DNA of 64,000 bases from Streptomyces sp. CB02400 (GCF_001905725.1 NZ_LIWB01000001.1:186001-250000); one strand, 5' to 3'; positions 46,445 to 58,077 are shown, counted from the first letter of the stretch. A program made the numbers and translations. Notes: generated by a model from the letters alone, not told the origin.

Positions 46445-48406
46445 TCAGGCCCCCTGACCGCGGAACCCGAGGACGGTGGTGAACTTCTCCGTGCCGTCGG
46501 CGGAGCCGGTGCCGGTGCCGACCAGCGTGGTGGTGGGTTCCTTGCGCCCGAAGCCGGCGGAGTACCAGCCCAGCGGCGGCTCCGTCTCGCCGTGGTGCGC
46601 CCGCCAGGACAGCTGCCCGGGCAGGTCGAGCACCGCGGAGCGGTCCTCGCCGTCCCGGGTCCAGGTGAGCACGGCCCGGTTCCCCACCAGGTCCGCGGTG
46701 ATCTCCGGGCCGAGGTGGAACGCCAGGCGCACGGACCGGTGCGGGCCGCGCACCTCGTCGACCACCCTCAACTCCTGCGTAGCGGACGTCAGTTCCACCC
46801 GACGGCGGTGCACGGAACGCTGGTAGCCGTCGTGCTCGGCACACCAGCGGGCCACACCTTCATCGGACGTGTCCACGGCCAGGACGCGGCTGCGGGCGTG
46901 CCGGGTCCACAGGAACGGGCCACCGGAGACGGACTGGTCACCGCCGTCCAGTTGCAGGGTGTTGTGGCCGAGGGTCGACCGGAAGTACCGCCGCCACTCT
47001 GGCTGCCCGTGGTAGCAGTACGTCCCCGGGTCGGCGAGCACGTCGACCCCGTCGTGCCGGACCTCCACGGACAGCGCGTCCGCGTGGGCGTGCGCGGCGA
47101 TGGACAGGAAGCCGTGCGGGCCGCCGTCACAGCGGCACCAGATCTCCTCCGGACCGCGCAGGATCGTCATACCCGCGTCGGCGAAGTGGGCCGGCCTGCT
47201 CGCCGGGCGTGCGGTTCCCTTTTCCGCGTACGGCCGGACGAGCGCGGCCAGCAGCGGGGTGCGCACGTCGGTGCCGGTCACCTTCGGCCACCAGTCGAGC
47301 CGGCCGAACACGGCGTCCCCGGTGGCCAGCAGCGAGCCCCAGCGGTCGGTGCCCGTGCCGTCCACGACCAGACCGTGTCCGTCGTCCGCGTCCCCCTGGC
47401 GCGGCGGCCGCAACCGGTTGTCCACGACGGCCGCGAGCGCGTCGGTCATCCGCAGCAGCACCAGCCGGACCGTCGCGGGCACCGGCACACCGGCGGCGTC
47501 CGCCTCCGCCACCGCGGCCAGGCCGAGTTCCAGCACGAGCCCGTGGTACTCGGTGGCCAGCTCACGGTTGAGGCCGGAGAGGAACGTGTTGCCGCGCAGG
47601 TGCCGGTCCAGCGACCGCAGCGCGTCGGCCCGCCAGCGCGCCGAGGTGGGGAACCACCCGAACGCGCAGGCCGCGGCGAACTGCCCGGCGGTCTCGGCGA
47701 TGACGTGGTTGTTCGCCGAGGACCCCCGGCTGGGGAAGGCGGCCAGCCAGCGCTGGTGGTGCCAGATCTGGTTCACCGCCACCGGGTTGCCCTCGAACAG
47801 GGCGGACGCGCCCGGCCAGCCGTCGAGCAGCCGGCGGACCCACACCCAGGACAGCAGCCGGATCCCCAGTTCGATGCCGCTGACCCAGTGCACCCCGCGC
47901 AGCGGCGGGTTGGCCGCCCACCACGACCGCAGGTGCTCGGCCACCCGCTCGGCGTACCGCTCGTCCCCGGTGAGCGCGTAGGCGGCGGCGAGCCGGGTGA
48001 GGTACTGGTGCCGGGACGGCTCCCAGATCTGCTTGATGTCCCCGACCGCGTCCTCGTCGCGGTACGGCACGTCGAAGGCGTAACCCGACGGAGCCCGGCG
48101 TCCGGTCTTCGGGTCGTACCACCAGTCCGGGTCGATCAGGTCGTCGCGGTCCACCCCGAAGTACTCGGCGTGCCCGGCCATCAGCCGGTCCGCCTCGGCG
48201 ACGAGGCGTTTCGCGGCGTCCGGCGGCACCGCGGCGATCGTCCCCGCGGGCAGGACCGCGGTGAACCGGGCGCCGGTCACACTCGGGCAGTCCGGCGGCG
48301 CCGACCGCCACCGCCGTCTGCGCACCGTGTCGCCCACCCGGCCGCCGATCTCCCGCGGCCCCATCCGGGACAGCCGCCGCAGGTACCAGCCCGCGCTCAT
48401 GGTCAT
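46445..48406 (-). CDS. Heparinase II/III-family protein (polysaccharide lyase-like)
   Basis: 653 residues. The N-terminal alpha/alpha toroid (about 90-370; GIELGIRLLSWVWVRRLL, SSANNHVIAETAGQFAAACAF) is followed by the C-terminal beta-sandwich (about 400-653; FADAGMTILRG, HGFLSIAAHAHADALSVEVRHDGVDVLADPGTYCY, LGHNTLQLDG). The family holds heparin and alginate lyases; NNH and AHADALS contain the usual active-site Asn/His positions. There is no signal peptide, as in many members encoded in capsule/EPS loci. Probably cleaves or processes a uronate polymer. The ATG at 48406 overlaps the oxidoreductase stop. Confidence 0.88.
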   Translation of the reverse strand: MTMSAGWYLRRLSRMGPREIGGRVGDTVRRRRWRSAPPDCPSVTGARFTAVLPAGTIAAVPPDAAKRLVAEADRLMAGHAEYFGVDRDDLIDPDWWYDPKTGRRAPSGYAFDVPYRDEDAVGDIKQIWEPSRHQYLTRLAAAYALTGDERYAERVAEHLRSWWAANPPLRGVHWVSGIELGIRLLSWVWVRRLLDGWPGASALFEGNPVAVNQIWHHQRWLAAFPSRGSSANNHVIAETAGQFAAACAFGWFPTSARWRADALRSLDRHLRGNTFLSGLNRELATEYHGLVLELGLAAVAEADAAGVPVPATVRLVLLRMTDALAAVVDNRLRPPRQGDADDGHGLVVDGTGTDRWGSLLATGDAVFGRLDWWPKVTGTDVRTPLLAALVRPYAEKGTARPASRPAHFADAGMTILRGPEEIWCRCDGGPHGFLSIAAHAHADALSVEVRHDGVDVLADPGTYCYHGQPEWRRYFRSTLGHNTLQLDGGDQSVSGGPFLWTRHARSRVLAVDTSDEGVARWCAEHDGYQRSVHRRRVELTSATQELRVVDEVRGPHRSVRLAFHLGPEITADLVGNRAVLTWTRDGEDRSAVLDLPGQLSWRAHHGETEPPLGWYSAGFGRKEPTTTLVGTGTGSADGTEKFTTVLGFRGQGA

Positions 48407-50574
48407 CGCGCCCCCGCCAGCGTCACCGGCGCGCCCCCGGCCAGACCGGCCTGTACGGCGAGGGTGGCCGCCGTGGTGGCGACCAGCGACTGAAGCGGCA
48501 CCGGCATCGGACCGCCGGTCCGCACGGCCTTGACGAACGCGGCCAGTTCGGCGTTCTGGCCCTTGTCCCGGGCCTTGGGCAGCCGCGAACTGACCCACCG
48601 CTTACGGCCGTACACCGACGCCCGGACGAAGTCGTCGAGCCGCAGCACCTTGCCGTCCGCGATGAGGTCCAGCGTCTCCTTGGGGAACCCGGACGATCCG
48701 GTCGTGACGTAGCTGATCGTGGCGGTCGACCCGTCCGGGTAGCGCAGGACGACCTGAAGGTCCTCGTTGCCGGACGGGGCGACGGCGTACACCGAGACCG
48801 GGTCGGCCTCCAGCAGCCAGCTCGCCGTGTCGATGAAGTGCCCGCCCTCACCGGCGAACCGCGAACCCTCGGTGCCCTGCTGGAGGTACCAGCTACCGTG
48901 GTCGAGGCGGCCCGCGTTGACGAGGTAGCGCAGGCTCGCCGGACCGGTCCGGGCGCCGAACCGCTTCCTGGCCTCCTGGAGCAGCGGCGCGAACCGGCGG
49001 TTGAAGCCCACCTGCAACCGGTCGTTGCCGGACTCCTCCACCGCCGAGAGCACACCGGCCAGTTCGTCCTCGGTGAGCGCCAACGGCTTCTCCACGAACA
49101 CCGCCTTGCCGGCCAGCAGCGCCTTCCGGGTCAGTTCGGCGTGCGAGCTGTGCCGGGTGACCACGAACACCGCGTCGACAGACTCGTCACCGAGCACGGC
49201 GTCGAGATCGGTGGTCGCCCCGGCGAAGCCGAACTTGCGCTGCGCGTTGGCCCCGGACAGCGCCGTCGTGGTGACGACCGTCGACAGCTCGACGCCGTCG
49301 CGCTGCGCCAGGTGCGGCAGCAGCATCGACGACGCGTAGTTGCCCGCGCCGACGAACGCGAGGCGCACCGGCGTCCTCGCGGCCCTCACCGGACTCCGCT
49401 TCACGTTCACGGCGGGCACGGCCACCACCGGGGCCTCCGCTTCGACCTCCTGTCCGGGGTACCGGAACAGCACGGCCACGGCCTTCAGTTCGCCGTCCTT
49501 CAGGCTCCGGTACGTCTCGACGGCGTCGTCGAAGTCGGCGACGTGGGAGACCAGAGGCTCCACGTCGACGCTGCCGCGGGCGACGAGGTCGAGGAAGCAC
49601 GCCAGGTTGCGGCGCTCGGTCCAGCGCACATAGCCGATCGGGTAGTCCCGCCCCTGAAGCTCGTACTCCGGGTCGTAGCGCCCGGGGCCGTACGAACGGG
49701 AGAACCGGACGTCGAGCTCCTTCTCGTAGTACGCGTTCCACGGCAGGTCCAGCCGGCACTTGCCGATGTCGACGACCCGGCCGCGGTCCCGGCAGAGCCG
49801 GGCGGCCAGCTCGACGGGCTGGTTGCTGCCGCCGCCGGCGGCCAGGTACACCTGGTCCACGCCGTGACCGTCGGTGAGTTCGGCGACGGCCGTCTCCACG
49901 GCCGCGGACGCGGGATCGCCGCAGGCCGCCGCGCCCAGCCGCTCGGCGAGCTCGCAGCGCGCCGGGTCGGGGTCGGCCCCGACGACCCGTACCCCCGAGG
50001 CGGCGAGGAGCTGCACCACCAGCTGCCCGATCAGCCCGAGACCGATGACCAGCGCCACCTCGCCGAGCCGCGACTCGCCCTGGCGGACGCCCTGCAGCGC
50101 GATCGACCCGACGGTGCCGAAGGCCGCGTGCCGCGGCGCGAGACCGTCCGGCACCCGGGCGTAGAGGTTCTTCGGCACCCAGTTCAGCTCGGCGTGCAGC
50201 GCGTGCTCGTTGCCGGCGCAGGCCACCAGGTCGCCGACCTTCACGTCGTCGATCCCGGCGCCGACCTGCTCGACCACCCCGCACAGCGAGTAGCCCAGCG
50301 GCGTGTAGGAGTCCAGCTTGCCCATCACCTTGCGGTAGGTGGCGGGCACCCCGTTGGCGGCCACGCTCTGCACGACCTTCGCCACCTGGTCCGGCCGGGA
50401 ACGCGCCTTGCCCACCATCGACATGCCGGCCTCGGAGACCTTCATCAGCTCGGTCCCGGTGGAGATCAGCGAGTACGCGCTCCGCACCAGCACACCGCCC
50501 GGCTTGCAGCCCGGCACCGGCACGTCGAGCAGCGCCAGCTCGCCGCTCTTGTAGTTCTGCACAACCTGTTTCAC
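48403..50574 (-). CDS. Two-domain oxidoreductase: MDR dehydrogenase + Gfo/Idh/MocA
   Basis: 723 residues. The first half (1-372) is a medium-chain alcohol-dehydrogenase-like domain with a Rossmann motif (VALVIGLGLIGQLVVQLLAASG) but few of the usual zinc ligands. The second half (about 403-723) is Gfo/Idh/MocA, with NAD motif VGAGNYASS (408-416) and EKP (495-497). Such fusions recur in polysaccharide loci beside heparinase-like genes and asparagine synthases, but their reaction is not established. It is likely a sugar oxidation/reduction on the nucleotide or lipid-linked stage. Confidence 0.88.
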   Translation of the reverse strand: MKQVVQNYKSGELALLDVPVPGCKPGGVLVRSAYSLISTGTELMKVSEAGMSMVGKARSRPDQVAKVVQSVAANGVPATYRKVMGKLDSYTPLGYSLCGVVEQVGAGIDDVKVGDLVACAGNEHALHAELNWVPKNLYARVPDGLAPRHAAFGTVGSIALQGVRQGESRLGEVALVIGLGLIGQLVVQLLAASGVRVVGADPDPARCELAERLGAAACGDPASAAVETAVAELTDGHGVDQVYLAAGGGSNQPVELAARLCRDRGRVVDIGKCRLDLPWNAYYEKELDVRFSRSYGPGRYDPEYELQGRDYPIGYVRWTERRNLACFLDLVARGSVDVEPLVSHVADFDDAVETYRSLKDGELKAVAVLFRYPGQEVEAEAPVVAVPAVNVKRSPVRAARTPVRLAFVGAGNYASSMLLPHLAQRDGVELSTVVTTTALSGANAQRKFGFAGATTDLDAVLGDESVDAVFVVTRHSSHAELTRKALLAGKAVFVEKPLALTEDELAGVLSAVEESGNDRLQVGFNRRFAPLLQEARKRFGARTGPASLRYLVNAGRLDHGSWYLQQGTEGSRFAGEGGHFIDTASWLLEADPVSVYAVAPSGNEDLQVVLRYPDGSTATISYVTTGSSGFPKETLDLIADGKVLRLDDFVRASVYGRKRWVSSRLPKARDKGQNAELAAFVKAVRTGGPMPVPLQSLVATTAATLAVQAGLAGGAPVTLAGAR

Positions 50575-50592
50575 CGGAAGTCCTCTTGTTCT

Positions 50593-52527
50593 CTACGCCG
50601 TCAAGGAAGGGGTCTGGCCGGCCTTGGAGGTCGCGCCGCGGTACCAGTACTCGAGGGTCAGCACATGCCACAGATGCTTGGAGAAGTCCCGCTGCCCGGC
50701 GGCGTCCTCGGCGACGAGCCGCTGAAGCGCGTCGCGGCGCAGGATCCCGGAACGGACGAGCTCGCCGTCGTCGACCACCTCGCGCACCAGCGGTGCCAGA
50801 TCCCGGCTCATCCAGGCCCGCAGCGGGGCGCTGAACAGGCCCTTGGGCCGGTACACGATCTCCCGGGGCAGGACCGACGTGGCCGCCTCCTTGAGGACGG
50901 CCTTGCCCTGCCGCCGGACGATCTTGCGGTCGCCGGGGAAGGCGAACGCCGCCTTCACCACCTCGACGTCCACGTACGGCACCCGCACCTCGGTCGACGC
51001 GGCCATGCTGGAGCGGTCCGTGTACGCGAGGTTCAGGCCCGGCAGGAACATCCGCGCGTCACCCAGGCACATGCGGTTGACGAAGTCGTCGAGGTCGTTG
51101 TCCTGATAGGTGTCCGCGTGCTCGGTGAGCACGTCGTCGACCGCCGGGGCCAGGTCCGGATCGATCAGGGCGAGCAGCTCGTCCCGGTCGTACATGGTGT
51201 AGCTGCGCCGGAACGCGGTCTCCTCCGGCAGGTCGGCGAAGGAGAGGAACCGCTTCGCGAAGCGCACCGACCGGTACCCCCGGCGGGCCGTCGCGACCGG
51301 CAGCCGGTCCACCGCCGCGGACACCCCGCGCCGCAGAGGCCGCGGGACGCGCTGGTAGCGCAGCGCGATCAGGTTGGCCAGGTGCTTGCGGTACCCGGCG
51401 AACAGCTCGTCGGCGCCCATCCCCGACAGCATCACCTTGACCCCGGCCTCCCGGGCGGCCGAGCAGATCAGGAAGGTGTTGATGGCGGCGGGGTCGCCGA
51501 TCGGCTCGTCCAGGTGGTACGTCATCCGCGGCAGCAGGTCGAGCACGTCCGGGGCGATCTCGATCTCGTGCAGGTCGACACCGAACCGCTCGGCCACCTG
51601 CCGGGCGTAGCGCAGGTCGTCCGGCATCGCCTCGAACCTGGCGTCCTCGGCGCGGAACCCGATCGTGTAGGCGGAGATCCCGGGCTGGTGGCGGGCGGCC
51701 AGCGCGGTCAGGTAGCTGGAGTCGAGACCGCCGGAGAGGAAGGTCGCCACGGGTACGTCGGAGAGCAGGTGCCGCCGGGTCGACTCCTCGACGACGGCGG
51801 CCAGGTCCGGCCGCTCGCCGGCCAGGGCCCGCTCCCGGCCCTCGGCGGCGACGTCCTTCAGGTTCCAGAACCGGCCGCGCTCCACCCGGCCGTCGGGCCG
51901 GCACCTCAGCCAGCTCCCCGGCGGCAGCTTCTCCGCCTCGCGGAACGCGCACCGTGAGTCCGGCACCCAGTAGTACAGCAGCGAGGCCACAAGGGCCGCG
52001 GGGTCCACCTCCAGCGACCCGCCGGTCACGGCGGCGAGCGCCTTGAGTTCGGAGGCGAACACCAGACCCGTGCCGCGCCGCAGCAGGAACAGCGGCTTGA
52101 TGCCCAACTGGTCGCGGACAAGCACCAGTTCACCGGTCCGCTCGTCGAAGATCCCGAACGCGAACATGCCGCGCAGCCGGGGCAGGCAGTCCGTGCCCCA
52201 GCGCCGCCAGGCCTCGAGGACCACCTCGGTGTCGGAGGTGCCGCGGAAGCGCACCCCGGCGGCCGTCAGCTCCGTACGCAGCTCGGGCGCGTTGTAGAGC
52301 TCGCCGTTGTACGTCAGGACGAGGCCGTCCGAGACCATCGGCTGGGCGCCGGTCTCCGACAGGTCGACGATGGCCAGCCTGCGGTGCCCGAGGTGCACTT
52401 CACCGTCACCGACGGGATGGCTGTACCGGCCCGCCCCGTCCGGGCCGCGATGCGCGAGGACATCGGTGAGCCGGTCGGTCACGGCCTTCCCGTCCGGCCA
52501 CCGGTACGTGCCTGCGATGCCACACAT
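50593..52527 (-). CDS. asnB: Asparagine synthase-type glutamine amidotransferase
   Basis: 644 residues. The N-terminal Ntn glutaminase has the catalytic Cys 2 (MCGIAG), and the ATP-pyrophosphatase synthase domain has SGGLDSS (265-271). Within polysaccharide operons AsnB-like enzymes (compare WbpS of Pseudomonas) are thought to amidate uronic acids to uronamides, not to make asparagine. The presence of a nucleotide-sugar 6-dehydrogenase two kilobases or so upstream in the operon supports that reading. The gene starts 3 bp downstream of the preceding Wzz-like stop. Confidence 0.88.
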   Translation of the reverse strand: MCGIAGTYRWPDGKAVTDRLTDVLAHRGPDGAGRYSHPVGDGEVHLGHRRLAIVDLSETGAQPMVSDGLVLTYNGELYNAPELRTELTAAGVRFRGTSDTEVVLEAWRRWGTDCLPRLRGMFAFGIFDERTGELVLVRDQLGIKPLFLLRRGTGLVFASELKALAAVTGGSLEVDPAALVASLLYYWVPDSRCAFREAEKLPPGSWLRCRPDGRVERGRFWNLKDVAAEGRERALAGERPDLAAVVEESTRRHLLSDVPVATFLSGGLDSSYLTALAARHQPGISAYTIGFRAEDARFEAMPDDLRYARQVAERFGVDLHEIEIAPDVLDLLPRMTYHLDEPIGDPAAINTFLICSAAREAGVKVMLSGMGADELFAGYRKHLANLIALRYQRVPRPLRRGVSAAVDRLPVATARRGYRSVRFAKRFLSFADLPEETAFRRSYTMYDRDELLALIDPDLAPAVDDVLTEHADTYQDNDLDDFVNRMCLGDARMFLPGLNLAYTDRSSMAASTEVRVPYVDVEVVKAAFAFPGDRKIVRRQGKAVLKEAATSVLPREIVYRPKGLFSAPLRAWMSRDLAPLVREVVDDGELVRSGILRRDALQRLVAEDAAGQRDFSKHLWHVLTLEYWYRGATSKAGQTPSLTA

Positions 52528-52530
52528 GTC

Positions 52531-54048
52531 CTACCGCGCCTCCTGGTCGCTGTCCGGGACCCGTGCCGCCGACATCGGCAGCCGCTCCGTCCCCCGCCGC
52601 TCCGTCCCGTTCTGCCGGGCCGGCCGCTCGCCGCGGTCGCGCGGCGTGGTGTGCGGCCCGTCCCACAGCGTGCCGTCGGTCCGGTCACGCGGATCGGGGT
52701 CGATCAGCACCACGCCGATCACCGTGATGCGCTGGTCCGCGAGCTGCCGTGCCACGGTGTGCAGCCATGCGGCGCTGCCGTGCCCGGCCCGCACGACGAG
52801 CACGGTCCGGGTGCCGAGGTACCGGAGGTCGGTCCACGCGGTGCCGGGTGCCACCGAGCCGACACCGACCCGGCGCCCATCGGGCGACACGGCCGCGGCG
52901 TCCGCGCCGCTGACCACGGTGGGGTCTCCCGGCTCCGGGCGGCGCTTGGCGAGCTGCGGGCCGGGCAGACCGTCGACGACGGCCACCGGACCGTCCGCCC
53001 CCAGTGCCCCGGCGAGGTCCAGGGCGATCGTGCTCGCACCGCGCGCACAGCCCAGTTCCAGCAGCGACACCGGTTCCGCGGAGCCCCGTACGGTACGGGC
53101 CAGGGAGACCGTGAGCCGTTCCCGTGCCGCCCGGATCCGCCGGCGCCGCCACGGCCCGGCCGGCCGGCGGGGCAGCTCCGCGATGACGGAGGCGCCCAGG
53201 TTCGCCGCGATCTCCCGGCGCAGCACGGGACGGTCCGCCACCACCGCGCCGACGGCGGCCAGCGCGAGGCCGAGCGCGAGCCCGAGGACGAGCCCGATCC
53301 CGGCGTTGGTGGCGGCGGCCCTGGGCAGGGAGTGGTCCACCGCGCGCGCGGCGTCCACGATCTGCGTGCCCGCGACGAGCCGGGGCGTGCCCAGGCGCGC
53401 CTCCTCGGCGCGCTGGTCGAAGTCGGTGATCCGCGAGGTGAGTTCGGCCCGGCGGGCGAAGAGCGACTCGAGGTTCGCCGACGCCTCCGGGTCGCTCTGC
53501 GACGGTCCCTCCCCGATCTCCTCGTTGACCCGCGCGAGTTCGTCCCGCATGTCGTCGCGCCGGCCGAGCAGGGCCTTGGACTCGGCGTTCGCGGCTTCCT
53601 TGATCCGCTTCACGTGGTCCGCGACGAACGCCTCGGCCAGCGCCTCGGCGCGGGCCACCGCTTCCGCGTCGCTGTCACCCGTCACCGTGATCCGCAGCAG
53701 GTTGTTGGTCAGGCCGGTGCCCTGGTAGTCCCGCATGAAGTCCTCCGGGCGTTCCTGGGAACCGAGGGACCGCAGGGCCTGGCCGGCGATCCGCGTGGTT
53801 CCCAGCAGTGCGGCATCGGTGCGGATCAGCGTTCCGGGGTCGTTCGGCTGGTCCGCCTCGTGCGCGACCAGCACCGTGGTCACCGCGGTCGGCGGCGCCG
53901 GCAGCAGGACCGCCACCGCCGCGCCGGCCAGCAGTCCCAGCAGCGCCAGGGAACACCACAGGCGGCGGCGCCTGCGCACCGCGACCACCAGTGCTTGCAG
54001 GTCCAGCAGCGGAGCGGCCGACGACTCCGAACCCGTACGCGTCGTCAT
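52531..54048 (-). CDS. Wzz-like chain-length protein with degenerate kinase-like domain
   Basis: 505 residues. Two membrane helices (about 31-50 and 248-272) flank a mostly helical extracytoplasmic part with coiled-coil character (about 130-215). The cytoplasmic C-terminus (about 300-440) resembles a bacterial tyrosine kinase/CpsD fold, but the P-loop region reads ELGCARGAST (331-340) and lacks the Walker Lys. It is therefore probably a pseudokinase. The C-terminal 60 residues are Arg/Glu-rich and disordered, without a Tyr cluster. Pairs with the next gene to set chain length and export. ATGA overlap with it. Confidence 0.8.
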   Translation of the reverse strand: MTTRTGSESSAAPLLDLQALVVAVRRRRRLWCSLALLGLLAGAAVAVLLPAPPTAVTTVLVAHEADQPNDPGTLIRTDAALLGTTRIAGQALRSLGSQERPEDFMRDYQGTGLTNNLLRITVTGDSDAEAVARAEALAEAFVADHVKRIKEAANAESKALLGRRDDMRDELARVNEEIGEGPSQSDPEASANLESLFARRAELTSRITDFDQRAEEARLGTPRLVAGTQIVDAARAVDHSLPRAAATNAGIGLVLGLALGLALAAVGAVVADRPVLRREIAANLGASVIAELPRRPAGPWRRRRIRAARERLTVSLARTVRGSAEPVSLLELGCARGASTIALDLAGALGADGPVAVVDGLPGPQLAKRRPEPGDPTVVSGADAAAVSPDGRRVGVGSVAPGTAWTDLRYLGTRTVLVVRAGHGSAAWLHTVARQLADQRITVIGVVLIDPDPRDRTDGTLWDGPHTTPRDRGERPARQNGTERRGTERLPMSAARVPDSDQEAR

Positions 54049-55415
54049 CCTGGACCTCCCGTCGCGTCGTTGCCGACCGCGAGCGCCGGCGCGGCGGCGT
54101 CCCGAGGACGGCCGGCGGACCGTGTCGTACGGGCCCGGACCGGGCCGGCGACGACGATGCCGACGATCTCGTGCCCCGCGTCCGCACACGCCTCGGCGAT
54201 GCCGGTGAGCTCCCCCGCGGTCCAGTTGCCCGCGCTGAGCACGACCAGGGCACCGGACTCGTCGCCGCGGTCCGGCACCATCGGCCGGGACACCGAAACC
54301 TCTGTCACCCGCAGCAGCGGATCGCCCTCGGCCTCGGTGACGAGCCGCCCGGCGGCCCGGTGGGCGACCTCGTCGCCGTCCGGGACGACGACCAGCAACC
54401 GCCGCCCGGAGCGCGCCAACCTCTCCCGCAGGCGGGCGCACACCCGCCGGTAGCGGATCCGCCGGCCGGCCTCGTCGCCGGACGTCTGCGGGGCCGGTAC
54501 GTCCCACCGGACGTCGACACCGAGGAACCGGCGGATCCGGGCCCGCAGGTCACGGTTTTCCGGCGGGTGCGCGGGCCGTTCGACGGGTACGTCGACGGTA
54601 CCGAGCGGCACCGCGCCGAGCGCCGCGACGATCTCCGGTTCGGTGCGCAGCCGACGGCTCATCCGCGCGGCGGCGAGATGGCCGACGACCGCGAGCAGGA
54701 AGAACAGCAGCGCCCCGCCGACGATGAGCTGTACCCGTGTCGGCGGTGCCTCACCGTCCGGCCGGACCGCCGGCCCCATGACGACCATGTTGGCCTCGCC
54801 GGCGGCCGGGTCGGCCTGCTCCAGCTCGTTGACGGCCTCCTGCAGCGCGGTACGCAGCTTCGCGAGCTCGGTGCGGGTCTGCACGCTCTCCACGGTCCGT
54901 CCGGGATCGACCGCGTCGGCCAGCTCGGTGATGCGGCGGCTGGTCCGCACCACCAGCTTCCGCAGCTCCTCGGGCCGTGCCGCCGCGTCGGAGCCGGTGT
55001 CGTCGCCCGTGATCCGCGCGGCGAAGGCGACGAACTCCTGGGCCACCTGGTCGGAGAGCCGCTGCGCGCGCTCCGGGGTGTCGGCCGTGCCCGAGATCTT
55101 GATGATGTTCCCGTCGGCGGCCGCGGCGCTCACCCGCTCCCGCAGCTCGTCGCCGTCGACCCCGGCCCAGTCGAGCGTGGCGGCCGCCCGGTCGGCCACC
55201 ACCGAACTGGTCGCGATCTCCGTCTGGGTCAGCAGCTCGCGCTCCTCCCACGCCCCCGGCAGCAGGACCGATGCCGACGTCGTGTAGCGCGGCGGGAACA
55301 GCACGGAGGTGCCGTAGCCGACGAGCGCGCCCAGCGCGGCGAGGACGGCGAGGAGCCGCCACCGCCGATGGATCATCCGCCCGACCGTGGCCAGGCGTAT
55401 CGTGTCATCGTTCAA
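54045..55415 (-). CDS. Second Wzz-like chain-length determinant
   Basis: 456 residues. Membrane helices near 18-40 and 232-252 bracket an extracytoplasmic coiled-coil region (about 60-205, TSASVLLPGAWEERELLTQTEIATSS). The C-terminal cytoplasmic part (about 330-430; RRLLVVVPDGDEV, ALVVLSAGNWTAGEL) looks like an NTPase fold without any Walker A motif. Paralogue of the neighbouring gene. Tandem Wzz-like proteins of this kind are unusual; together they may replace a Wzz/BY-kinase pair. Overlaps the glycosyltransferase stop by 4 bp. Confidence 0.8.
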   Translation of the reverse strand: MNDDTIRLATVGRMIHRRWRLLAVLAALGALVGYGTSVLFPPRYTTSASVLLPGAWEERELLTQTEIATSSVVADRAAATLDWAGVDGDELRERVSAAAADGNIIKISGTADTPERAQRLSDQVAQEFVAFAARITGDDTGSDAAARPEELRKLVVRTSRRITELADAVDPGRTVESVQTRTELAKLRTALQEAVNELEQADPAAGEANMVVMGPAVRPDGEAPPTRVQLIVGGALLFFLLAVVGHLAAARMSRRLRTEPEIVAALGAVPLGTVDVPVERPAHPPENRDLRARIRRFLGVDVRWDVPAPQTSGDEAGRRIRYRRVCARLRERLARSGRRLLVVVPDGDEVAHRAAGRLVTEAEGDPLLRVTEVSVSRPMVPDRGDESGALVVLSAGNWTAGELTGIAEACADAGHEIVGIVVAGPVRARTTRSAGRPRDAAAPALAVGNDATGGPG

Positions 55416-56681
55416 CGACGCGGCCTCTTCCCTGCCCGGCCCCGGGCGCCCGCCGGCACCGGAGCCCGGTCGCGGCAGGCGGCGGTGTAGGCGGCGAGCA
55501 GCGACGCCTGCGAGTTCCGCCAGGAGAGCTCCCCGCCGATCCGCTCCTGGCCGGTCTTGCCCATCCGGGCCCGCAGTTCCGGATCGTCCAGCAGCAGCGC
55601 GATGGACTTCGCGAACTCGGACTCGTCGTTCGCGGGCGCGTAGACGGCGGCGTCACCGGCGGAGACCCGCGCCTCCTTCAGGTCGAACGAGACGATCGGC
55701 CGGCCCATCGCCATGTACTCCAGGACCTTGTTCATGGTCGACACGTCGTTGAGCGGATTGCGCGGGTCGGGGGAGAGGCACACGTCCGCGGTGGACAGGT
55801 AGCGCACCAGGTCGGCGTCCGGGATGCGCCCGGTGAACTGTACCTGTTCGTCGAGCCCGAGCGTCCGGGACAACTCCACCATCGCGTCGAAGGCGTCACC
55901 GGAGCCGACGAACACCGCGTGCCAGTCGGTCCGTCCGACCTCGTCGCGCAGCTTCGCGAGGGCCCGCAAGGCGTAGTCGACGCCGTCCTGCGGGCCCATG
56001 ACGCCGAGGTAGCACAGCAGATGGGGCTTGCCGCGCTTCAACTCCGGCTCGGGCGGCACCGGTCGGAACCGGTCGGTCTGGGGCGCGCTGCGCACCACGA
56101 AGACGTCCGACGGCCGCCGGCCGCCACGGCGCACCGCGACGTCCCGGTAGCTCTCGTTCGTGGCGAGCACGATGTCCGCGGCCCGGTAGGTCATCCGTTC
56201 CAGCGCGCACACGCCGCGGTAGAGCAGGTCCTTGCCGCGGCCGAACCGGGAGAGGTACAGCTCGGGCACCAGGTCGTGCTGGTCGAAGACGAACCGCGCG
56301 CCGCGCCGCTTCAGCCACAGGGCCGGCAGGAACAGCAGGTCGGGCGGGTTGCAGGCGTGGACCACGTGGACCGGGCCGACCTTCCGGGCCAGCCGGACCG
56401 TGTGCCACAGCGCCGATCCGTACTCCCGCAGGTAGCCGGCCGGCCCTCCGGTGGCCGCGCGCAACGGGTAGCGGTGGATCCGCACCCCGTCGATCACCGC
56501 CTCGGGTTCCGTGTCCCGTTTGCTTCCCTGGGGGCAGATGACGTGCACCGTCCAGCCCGCGTCGCGCAGTGTCGTGCACTCCTGCCACACCCGCCGGTCG
56601 AACGGCACCGACAGGTTCTCCACCAGGATCAGCGCACGCCGGCCGTGCCGGTCGCCACCGGCCGTGTCGTCGAACGACGTG

Positions 56682-56692
<11 letters not shown>
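55412..56692 (-). CDS. Family 4 glycosyltransferase
   Basis: 426 residues. GT-B fold: ALILVENLSVPFDRRVWQECTTLRDAGWTVHVICP (typical start of the WcaI/WbuB-like group), VVHACNPPDLLFLPALWLKRRGARFVFDQHDL, then a C-terminal domain with CYLGVMGPQDGVDYALRAL, and VSTMNKVLEYMAMGRPIVSFDL containing the EX7E-like motif. The best start is TTG at 56692, overlapping the dehydrogenase stop; no better ATG/GTG lies before the fold. Probably adds the second sugar to the lipid carrier. Confidence 0.88.
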
Positions 56693-57998
<1,306 letters not shown>

Positions 57999-58077
57999 GT
58001 TCCGTTCCTCCCCCCGGGCAGGCCCTCGCGGCCTGCGGTCCGTACGCCGTCCGTACGACGACGCCGCCCTTCGCGCA

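Noticed and set aside
48838..51957. 1039-codon forward open frame opposite the oxidoreductase and asnB genes
   Set aside because: Low-complexity Val/Gly/Arg/His product with no motif; the minus strand carries two clear enzymes with overlapping junctions.
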